Assembly: GCA_030638405.1 (NCBI GenBank)
Contig: DAOWER010000093.1
Location: 1 to 14,103 of the forward strand
Length of the DNA: 14,103 nucleotides
Reading direction: 5' to 3'
Source: Candidatus Eiseniibacteriota bacterium
Lineage (GTDB): Bacteria > Joyebacterota > Joyebacteria > Joyebacterales > Joyebacteraceae
Shown piece by piece: positions 5,900 to 13,006 of the stretch. Within the stretch, counting starts at the first letter, position 1, and each line of letters opens with the position of its first letter. The translations under genes and the position numbers were made by a program. The notes beneath the pieces were generated by a model, which saw only the letters and a program-made list of their open reading frames with translations, did no database searches and was not told where the DNA came from.

Positions 5900-8800
5900 A
5901 TGGCCACGATCGAGACACTCGACCAGTACGAGGAGCTCGCCGCAAGGGCGGCTGAGCGATACTGGAACAGGGAGCTCTCTGTCAGGGTGGGAATGGCCTC
6001 CTGCGGCCTCGCGGCAGGTGCTCTCTCTGTCTACGAGGCTGCCTCGGCGCGGGAGAGTCCGGCGGCCGACGGCCTGACTGTCAGCCGCGTGGGGTGCCGT
6101 GGGAGCTGCATGGTCGAGCCCATGGTCGAGCTCGTCCGCCCCGACTACCACTTGATCTTCCACGCCGTCACTCCTGAGGACGTGAACGCCATCATCGACG
6201 GCGCGAAGAGGGACGACTTTGGCTCGTTCGAGGCCGAAGGAAGAGTATGGCAGGAGCGTCAGAGCCTCAGGACCGACGGCGCCCCCTTCGTCACGCGCTG
6301 CGGCTACTCAGCCGAAGTCCCCGAGCTCTCGTCCATTCCCTTCTACAGACAGCAGAAGAAGATCATCACTCGCAACTGCGGTCTCATCGAGCCGTTCAAC
6401 ATCGGGGAGGCTCTGGCTCGAGAGAGCTACGCTGCTCTCGTCAAGGTGCTCCGGGAGAACGACCCGGAGAGCGTGATACAGACGATTACCGAATCCGGAC
6501 TGAGGGGCCGCGGGGGAGCCGGTTTCCCGACTGGGAGGAAATGGGCGTCGGCGCGATCCGCACCCGGAGACGAGAAGTACGTCTTCGTCAACGCCGATGA
6601 GGGCGACCCGGGGGCGTTCATGGACCGCTCGGTCCTCGAGAGCGATCCGCACGCGGTGCTCGAGGGGATGACAATCGGAGCGTTCGCCATCGGCGCCGCG
6701 AGGGGCATCCTCTACATCCGAGCCGAGTATCCGTTGGCGATCCAGACCATGCAGCACGCAATCGAGCAGGCCCGCCAGTACGGCTTCCAGGGCGACAACA
6801 TCCTCGGCACGCCATTCAGCTTCGACGTCTCCATCAAGATTGGCGCCGGCGCCTTCGTCTGCGGAGAGGAGACGGCTCTCATCGCTTCCGCGGAAGGAGG
6901 CATCGGCGAGCCACGCCCGCGTCCCCCCTATCCCTCGCAGGAAGGCTACATGGGCAAGCCGACCGTCATCAACAATGTCAAGACGTGGTCGGCAGTCGCC
7001 CCGATCGTGAGAAATGGCGCCGAGTGGTTCGCGGGCATCGGCTCTGAGGAAAGCAAAGGAACCGCTGTTTTCTGCATCACCGGAGCCGTCAGGAACACCG
7101 GACTCATCGAGGTGCCGATGGGTACAAGGCTCGAAGACATCGTCTTCGGCATAGGCGGCGGAGCGGAGGAGCTGGGGAGGAAGATCAAGGCTGTCCAGAC
7201 CGGCGGACCCTCAGGAGGATGCTTGCCGAGGAGTCGATTCGATCTCGCGGCCGACTACGAGCACCTGACCGAAGCGGGAGCGATGATGGGATCCGGGGGG
7301 ATGATCGTCGTAGACGACACGACCTGCATGGTGGATCTTGCCAAGTTCTTCCTCGGCTTCACAATGGACGAATCCTGCGGCAAGTGCACCCCGTGCCGAG
7401 AGGGCACCAGGCGGATGCACGGGCTGCTGGAGAAGATCACCAGGGGCGAGGGCGAGGAGGCTGACATCGACCTTCTCCAGGAGTTAGCTACCTACGTGAA
7501 GGACGCCTCGCTGTGTGGGCTCGGAATCACTGCCCCGAATCCCGTGATCTCCACGCTCAACTATTTCAGGGACGAGTACGAGCGCCACATCATCGACAAG
7601 AGATGCGACGCGTTCGTGTGCAGCGAGCTGGTCGGAGCGCCGTGCCAGTCGGCGTGCCCCTTGGGCACCGAGGCCTGGCGCTACGTGGCGCACATCGCGC
7701 GCGGCGAGTACGAGGACGCGTACCACGCCATCAGAGAGGCGAACCCCTTCCCGTCGGTCTGCGCCCGCGTGTGTGACCACCCGTGCGAGAAAAGGTGTCG
7801 AAGCGGCACGACCGGCGGTCAGGCCATCGCCATCCGCGCTCTGAAGCGGTTCATAACGGACCGAGTAGACGCGTTGGCCTACAGGCCGGAGAGGACCGCC
7901 GAATGGGCGGCGGACGCGCCGAGCGTCGCCGTCGTCGGGTCCGGTCCCGCTGGCCTCACGGCGGCTCACTATCTCTCTCTCAAGGGATATGAGATCACCG
8001 TCCTCGAGGCGGACGCCGAGCCGGGCGGCATGCTCGTGAGCGGCATTCCGTCCTACCGCCTCCCCAGGGAGCAGCTCCGGAAGGAGATCGGCTCGTTGAT
8101 CGATGAGAATGTGACCGTGAGGTGCAACACCGCCCTCGGCCGCGACGTGACCATCGACGGCCTCTTCGAAGAAGGCCACGAAGCGGTCTTCCTCGCCATG
8201 GGCGCGCACAAGAGTCGGCGGCTGAATGTGGAGGGCGAAGATCTCGATGGCGTCTACCCGGCCGTCCAGTTCCTCAAGGCCTTTAACCTTCGCGGAGAGG
8301 TTCTTGCCTGCGGACGCGTGGGCGTGGTCGGCGGCGGAGACTCCGCCATCGATGCCGCCAGAGTCGCGCTCAGGCAGGAGGGTGTAGAGGGCGTTACGGT
8401 CTTCTACCGCCGGACCCGCGAAGAGATGCCGGCCCTCAAGGAGGAGATCGAGGCCGCCGTGCAGGAGGGGATCGAGCTCAGGACTCTCGTCTCCCCCACG
8501 AGGATACTGTCCGAGGGCGGCCGACTGACCGGGTTCGAGTGCATCAAGAACGAGCCCGGCGAAATAGACGCCAGCGGGCGGAGAACTCCGGTGCCGGTGC
8601 CCGGAACCGAGGAGGCCTTCCCCCTCGACAATCTGATCGTGACGATCGGCGACGTTCCCGACATCGATTACATCACCGACATGGGCATAGAGGCGACCGA
8701 GTGGGGAACCGTGCGCATAGACGAGAACACTCTCGCGACGAACAGGCCCGGCGTCTTCGCCGGCGGAGACGTGGTCACAGGCCCCAATACCGTCGTCGAT

Positions 8801-9136
8801 GCCATAGCCGCCGGGAAGACGGCCGCCGTGATGATCGACCGCTTCCTTCGAGGAGAGATTCTCAGGCAGCCCGCCGTCGCGAGGCTACCCGAGGTCTACG
8901 TCGAGCCCGCCATGTTGAGCGACGAGGAGCTGAGCGAGACTGACAGGGCGGAGTCTCCGACCCTTTCTGTCGAGGCGCGAAGACAGAGCTTCGATGAGGT
9001 TGAGATGGCGCTGTCTGTTGAGGACGTAACTCGAGAAGCCAGACGATGCCTGAGGTGCGACCTGGAGTTCACCGAGACGAAGGAAGACGAAGAGGAACAC
9101 GTGGCGACAAACGAAGAACCTGTGCTGTCTAACTAA
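5900..9136 (+). CDS. nuoF: NuoF (NADH/FMN subunit) fused to a GltD/NfnB-like FAD-NAD(P)H oxidoreductase
   Basis: The product has 1078 residues. Residues ~25-110 are a thioredoxin-like [2Fe-2S] domain (Cys 35, 66, 70), usual at the front of HndC/HydB-type NuoF. Residues ~170-565 are NuoF proper: FMN motif GRGGAGFPTGRKW (203-215), NADH-site segment GAGAFVCGEE (315-324), an SLBB region, and the [4Fe-4S] ligands in ESCGKCTPC (493, 496, 499) with Cys 539. From ~570 on it is glutamate-synthase-small-subunit-like: Cys 574, 582, 586, 621, 625, 629 and 633 for the N-terminal clusters, FAD motif GSGPAG (680-685), and NAD(P) motif GVVGGGDSA (808-816). The end is acidic with a CLRC pair (1050, 1053). It probably oxidises or reduces NADH at FMN and a second pyridine nucleotide at FAD in the cytoplasm. 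It sits inside the operon, 2 nt after the NuoE fusion. Confidence 0.92.
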   Translation: MATIETLDQYEELAARAAERYWNRELSVRVGMASCGLAAGALSVYEAASARESPAADGLTVSRVGCRGSCMVEPMVELVRPDYHLIFHAVTPEDVNAIIDGAKRDDFGSFEAEGRVWQERQSLRTDGAPFVTRCGYSAEVPELSSIPFYRQQKKIITRNCGLIEPFNIGEALARESYAALVKVLRENDPESVIQTITESGLRGRGGAGFPTGRKWASARSAPGDEKYVFVNADEGDPGAFMDRSVLESDPHAVLEGMTIGAFAIGAARGILYIRAEYPLAIQTMQHAIEQARQYGFQGDNILGTPFSFDVSIKIGAGAFVCGEETALIASAEGGIGEPRPRPPYPSQEGYMGKPTVINNVKTWSAVAPIVRNGAEWFAGIGSEESKGTAVFCITGAVRNTGLIEVPMGTRLEDIVFGIGGGAEELGRKIKAVQTGGPSGGCLPRSRFDLAADYEHLTEAGAMMGSGGMIVVDDTTCMVDLAKFFLGFTMDESCGKCTPCREGTRRMHGLLEKITRGEGEEADIDLLQELATYVKDASLCGLGITAPNPVISTLNYFRDEYERHIIDKRCDAFVCSELVGAPCQSACPLGTEAWRYVAHIARGEYEDAYHAIREANPFPSVCARVCDHPCEKRCRSGTTGGQAIAIRALKRFITDRVDALAYRPERTAEWAADAPSVAVVGSGPAGLTAAHYLSLKGYEITVLEADAEPGGMLVSGIPSYRLPREQLRKEIGSLIDENVTVRCNTALGRDVTIDGLFEEGHEAVFLAMGAHKSRRLNVEGEDLDGVYPAVQFLKAFNLRGEVLACGRVGVVGGGDSAIDAARVALRQEGVEGVTVFYRRTREEMPALKEEIEAAVQEGIELRTLVSPTRILSEGGRLTGFECIKNEPGEIDASGRRTPVPVPGTEEAFPLDNLIVTIGDVPDIDYITDMGIEATEWGTVRIDENTLATNRPGVFAGGDVVTGPNTVVDAIAAGKTAAVMIDRFLRGEILRQPAVARLPEVYVEPAMLSDEELSETDRAESPTLSVEARRQSFDEVEMALSVEDVTREARRCLRCDLEFTETKEDEEEHVATNEEPVLSN

Positions 9137-9161
9137 GGCCGACTCTGAGCTGAACCACTGA

Positions 9162-12100
9162 ATGGAACCGACCGAAACCACAAACGAAGAGATGAAGATC
9201 CGGATCAAGCTCGACGGAGTGCCCGTCGAGGTCGAGACCGGCACGACCATCCTAACGGCCGCATCGACGGCCGGGATAACCATCCCTACGCTGTGCTACT
9301 ACCGTGGGCTGGGATCGGCCGGCGCGTGCAGGCTCTGCGTCGTCGAGCTCAAGACCGACCGCGGGAGCAGGCTCGTTCCCGCGTGCCACCACGCCATCGA
9401 CGAGCCCGCGGAGGTGCTCACCCACTCACCGCGGGTGGTCGCGTCCCGGCGGATGACCATCGAGCTGTTGCTTGCGCGCTGTCCCGACGTTCCGGCGCTC
9501 AAGGACCTCGCCGAGGAATACGGCGTTGCGACGCCGCGCTTCGCTCCCGATGACGATGATTGCATTCTCTGCGGGCTCTGCGTCAGGACGTGCCGGGAAC
9601 TCATGGAGATCGACGCGCTGAGCATGGTCGGTCGTGGGTGGAACAGGCGCGTCGCGCCGCCCTACGACAGGAAGTCACTGGTGTGCATGAGCTGCGGCGC
9701 GTGCGCCTTCGTCTGCCCTACCGGGCGAATCAAGATCTCCGACATATACTCGGGCCTGGCGGAGGAGAACCTGTCTACGTACGACGAGAGGCTCGTTCCC
9801 GTCGGCAACATACGCCTCTCCTACCCTCAGCAGATCCCGAAGGTCCCGGTGATCGATCGAGACAACTGTGTCCACTTCAAGACAGGGGCATGCGGCGCGT
9901 GTGAGAGGGTCTGCACGGTCGGAGCGATCGACTACGAGCAGGAGGACCGCGAGGAGGAGCTGAACGTGGGCGCGGTCATCGTCACGCCCGGGTTCGCCCA
10001 CTACGACGCGAAGCAGAAGGGAGCGCTCGGCTTCGGTCGGTACGCCAACGTCATGACGAACCTGCAGTTCGAGCGCGTCCTGAGCGCGTCGGGCCCGTGC
10101 GGCGGAGAGGTCCGGCGCCCGTCGGACGGTTCGCATCCAAGGAAGATAGCGTTCCTGCAGTGCGTGGGCTCCCGTGATACGAACGAGGAGGGGAAGCCGT
10201 ACTGCTCCTCGATCTGCTGCATGGCGTCCATCAAGGAGGCGGTGATCGCCCGGGAGCACGACTCGAACGTAGAGCCGACCATCTTCTATATAGACATTCG
10301 GACCCAGGGCAAGGAATTTGAGCGGTATTTCGAGGACGCGCGCGACAAGCACGGTATCACGTTCAGGCGAAGCAACGTCGCGAAGATCTACGAGAGACCC
10401 GACACCAAGAACCTGGTCCTCAAGTACGTCGACGAGGAGACGGAGGAGATCACCGAGGAGGAGTTCGACCTCGTGGTCCTCGCCGCGGGGCTCGTGCCGC
10501 ACCCCAGCAACGAGGCGCTGTCCGCGAGCCTCGACCTCCGTTTGAACGAGCACGGCTTCTGTGAAGGACACACTCATCAGGTGCCCACGAGCGGGGCGGC
10601 CGGGATCTTCACCGGCGGCGGGACGACCGAGCCGCACGACATCCCCGAGACCGTGGTCGAGGGAAGTTGCGCGGCCGCGGGTGCAGCGAGGCTTCTGGCC
10701 GACGTTCGCGGCACGATGAGCCGGAAGAAGAAGTACCCCAGGCAAATAGACGTGGCGAAGCAGCTGCCCCGCATCGGAGCGTTCATCTGCCGGTGCGGGA
10801 TAAACATCGCGGGCACGGTGAACGTCCCAGAGGTCGTCGCACATGCCGCGACTCTGCCAGGGGTAATCCACTCGGCGGAGTTCGTCTACTCGTGTTCGCA
10901 GGATTCCCTCGAGATAATGAAGGAGAAGATCAAGGAGCACGATCTGAACCGCGTCATCGTCGCGTCCTGCACGCCCAGGACTCACGAGTATCTCTTCGCC
11001 GACACTATCCGCGAGGCAGGCCTCAACCGTTATTACTTCGAGCTGGCCTCGATTCGTGAGCATTGCTCGTGGGTCCACATGCAGCAGCCCGAGCAAGCCA
11101 CCTTGAAGGCGAAGGAACTAGTTGAGATGATGGTCAACAAGATCCGCGGCGCCAGGCCGGTCTCGCTGGAGTACTCCCCCGTTGTGCACCGCGGGCTCGT
11201 CATCGGCGGTGGTGTGAGCGGAATGAACGCCGCTCTGAGCCTCGCGGAGCAGGGATTCGAGTGCGACCTGGTGGAGAAGGACATGCAGCTGGGCGGGAAC
11301 TACCGCCGACACTGGCTGCCCGTGTCCGAGCTCTACTCCGACTCGTACCTCGACGAGCTCGAAGCGGCCGTTCGCGGCAATCCGAAGATCAGCGTTCACT
11401 TGGACTCGAAGGTCACGTTCTTCTCCGGAGTGGTCGGGAACTTCCATGCCAAGATCAAGTGCAACGCGACGGGCGAAGAGGAAGAGGTCAACTGCGGTTC
11501 CGCCGTCGTCGCGACCGGCGGCGTCGAACGCGAGACGACCGAGTACGGCTACGGCACGGACGAACGGATCCTCACACAGCTGGAGCTCGAGAAGCGGCTG
11601 GCGGACGGGACGGGGTCGCTCGAAGGCGTGCGTAACGTCGTGATGATCCAGTGCGTCGGTTCTCGCGAGGAGCCGAACCTCTACTGCAGCAGGGTGTGCT
11701 GCACGGAGGCCATCCGAAACGCCCTCGAGCTCAAGAGAGCGGACCCGGACGTCAACGTCTACATAATCTACCGCGACATCCGGACGTCGGGATTCCGTGA
11801 GGAGCTCTATCGCGAGGCCCGCGATTCCGGCGTGGTCTTCCTGCGCTACACCGTGGAACAGAAGCCTGTCGTGGAGGCGGGCCCCGACGGTGTCGGGATT
11901 GCGGTGTTCGACCGCATCTCGCGGCGGGAGGTCAGGCTGACGTCCGACCTGATCGTGCTGAGCGTCGGCATCGCCCCGAGGCCGGGGAACGAGGAGCTCA
12001 GCAGGGTACTGCGAGTCCCGGTGACGCGCGACGGATTCTTCATGGAGGCGCACGCCAAGATAAGGCCCGTGGATTTCACGTCGGAGGGCCTGCACCTCGC

Positions 12101-12470
12101 GGGTCTCGCGCACTCGCCACGCTTCACGAGTGAGTGTGTCACCCAGAGTCTGGGTGCCTCGGCGCGCGCGGCGACGGTCCTGTCGAGAGACAAGATCGAG
12201 TCGAAGGCGGAGATAGTGGAGGTCAACCTGGCCCGCTGCTCCGGGTGCGCCCTGTGCGTGTCCTCGTGTCCGTACGAGGCCAGACGGATCGACGAGGAGA
12301 CGGGCAAGGCTCTGGTGGAGGACATTCTCTGCCAGGGGTGCGGAGCGTGTGCCGGGATCTGCCCCAACAAGGCGACGGTCCAGCACCTCTACAGACAGAC
12401 ACAGATCATGCACATGTTGGAGCCCGTGGGAGAGGCCGCCGCGGTCGTCGAAGAGAAGACGACCTCATGA
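9162..12470 (+). CDS. hdrA: NuoG-type N-terminus fused to HdrA C-terminal half and a second HdrA
   Basis: The product has 1102 residues. Residues ~10-90 are a [2Fe-2S] domain (Cys 45, 56, 59, 75). Residues ~130-190 hold two [4Fe-4S] motifs (134-144 and 175-185), as in NuoG/HydA N-termini, but the His-Cys3 cluster site between them is gone. Residues ~215-530 are the missing part of an HdrA: the second ferredoxin motif (Cys 236, 244, 247, 251), then the FAD-domain remainder with LQCVGSRD, YCSSICC and LAAGLVP. Residues ~537-1080 are a second HdrA: N-terminal ICRCG domain, FAD motif GGGVSG (682-687), IQCVGSREE, and two C-terminal [4Fe-4S] motifs (1026-1036, 1057-1067). This second HdrA lacks the ferredoxin insertion. 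It should be the FAD and cluster scaffold of a cytoplasmic bifurcating complex. Start could also be the ATG at 9192; neither has a clear ribosome site. Confidence 0.92.
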   Translation: MEPTETTNEEMKIRIKLDGVPVEVETGTTILTAASTAGITIPTLCYYRGLGSAGACRLCVVELKTDRGSRLVPACHHAIDEPAEVLTHSPRVVASRRMTIELLLARCPDVPALKDLAEEYGVATPRFAPDDDDCILCGLCVRTCRELMEIDALSMVGRGWNRRVAPPYDRKSLVCMSCGACAFVCPTGRIKISDIYSGLAEENLSTYDERLVPVGNIRLSYPQQIPKVPVIDRDNCVHFKTGACGACERVCTVGAIDYEQEDREEELNVGAVIVTPGFAHYDAKQKGALGFGRYANVMTNLQFERVLSASGPCGGEVRRPSDGSHPRKIAFLQCVGSRDTNEEGKPYCSSICCMASIKEAVIAREHDSNVEPTIFYIDIRTQGKEFERYFEDARDKHGITFRRSNVAKIYERPDTKNLVLKYVDEETEEITEEEFDLVVLAAGLVPHPSNEALSASLDLRLNEHGFCEGHTHQVPTSGAAGIFTGGGTTEPHDIPETVVEGSCAAAGAARLLADVRGTMSRKKKYPRQIDVAKQLPRIGAFICRCGINIAGTVNVPEVVAHAATLPGVIHSAEFVYSCSQDSLEIMKEKIKEHDLNRVIVASCTPRTHEYLFADTIREAGLNRYYFELASIREHCSWVHMQQPEQATLKAKELVEMMVNKIRGARPVSLEYSPVVHRGLVIGGGVSGMNAALSLAEQGFECDLVEKDMQLGGNYRRHWLPVSELYSDSYLDELEAAVRGNPKISVHLDSKVTFFSGVVGNFHAKIKCNATGEEEEVNCGSAVVATGGVERETTEYGYGTDERILTQLELEKRLADGTGSLEGVRNVVMIQCVGSREEPNLYCSRVCCTEAIRNALELKRADPDVNVYIIYRDIRTSGFREELYREARDSGVVFLRYTVEQKPVVEAGPDGVGIAVFDRISRREVRLTSDLIVLSVGIAPRPGNEELSRVLRVPVTRDGFFMEAHAKIRPVDFTSEGLHLAGLAHSPRFTSECVTQSLGASARAATVLSRDKIESKAEIVEVNLARCSGCALCVSSCPYEARRIDEETGKALVEDILCQGCGACAGICPNKATVQHLYRQTQIMHMLEPVGEAAAVVEEKTTS

Positions 12471-12521
12471 TCGAGCCCTCCCCCACGCCGCTGGCGTGGC
12501 CCAAGGGGTCCGCCAGGCGGA

Positions 12522-12527
12522 AAGGAG
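12522..12527 (+). promoter_or_regulatory. Ribosome binding site deciding the mvhD start
   Basis: AAGGAG lies 5 nt before an in-frame GTG at 12533. It argues for that start over the ATG at 12467, which overlaps the stop of the preceding gene by 4 nt but has no ribosome site in front of it. Confidence 0.55.
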
Positions 12528-12532
12528 ACGCG

Positions 12533-13000
12533 GTGAAGGCAACATCCGAGGCGGTTGAAACTACGCGGAACGAGGGGACGGGCGAGTTCGAGCCGCGGGT
12601 CCTGGCGTTCGTCTGCAACTGGTGCACCTACGCCGCGGCAGATCTTGCGGGTACATCGAGGATCCAGTATCCGCCGAACATCAAGCTGGTTCGACTGATG
12701 TGCAGCGGCGCCGTGGACCCGGTCTACGTCCTCCGCGCCCTGGCGGGTGGGTTCGACGGCGTGCTGATCGGCGGGTGCCGACCGGGCGACTGTCACTACC
12801 AGTCGGGCAACTACAAGGCGCGACGTCGGATTACGGTCCTTCGCGAGATCCTCCGGAACATAGGGCTGGACGAGGACAGGGTGTGGCTCAGGTGGATCTC
12901 TGCCAGCGAGGGCAGCCAGTTCGCGGCGACGGTCAGCGAAATGGTCGAGCAACTCAGGGGCAAAGGTCCGAGCGTTCTCACACGGAACTGGAACAAGTAG
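12533..13000 (+). CDS. mvhD: MvhD-type [2Fe-2S] electron-transfer subunit
   Basis: The product has 155 residues from the GTG at 12533. If the ATG at 12467 is used it has 177, with translational coupling to the upstream gene. The core matches MvhD / FrhD-like delta subunits: FVCNWCTYAAADLAGTSR with Cys 28 and 31, RLMCSG with Cys 57, and GGCRPGDCHYQSGN with Cys 82 and 87. These five cysteines are the usual ligand set for one [2Fe-2S] cluster. All are encoded by ordinary Cys codons, with no in-frame TGA. MvhD docks on HdrA and carries electrons between it and a hydrogenase or formate dehydrogenase. Here it lies between the HdrA fusion and an FdhB-like protein, exactly where that bridge is needed. 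The next gene starts 6 nt after the stop. Confidence 0.93.
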   Translation: MKATSEAVETTRNEGTGEFEPRVLAFVCNWCTYAAADLAGTSRIQYPPNIKLVRLMCSGAVDPVYVLRALAGGFDGVLIGGCRPGDCHYQSGNYKARRRITVLREILRNIGLDEDRVWLRWISASEGSQFAATVSEMVEQLRGKGPSVLTRNWNK

Positions 13001-13006
13001 AGACCT

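Noticed and set aside
7484..8209. Minus-strand open frame of 241 codons
   Set aside because: It is antisense to the GltD-like domain, with no ribosome site or motif.
9675..11096. Minus-strand open frame of 473 codons
   Set aside because: High GC content keeps the antisense of the HdrA fusion gene open. The plus strand carries all cofactor motifs.
11118..12413. Minus-strand open frame of 431 codons
   Set aside because: It is likewise antisense to the second HdrA module, with no protein-like motifs.
12533..13000. Selenocysteine in MvhD
   Set aside because: All five cluster positions are TGC or TGT codons and the frame has no internal TGA.
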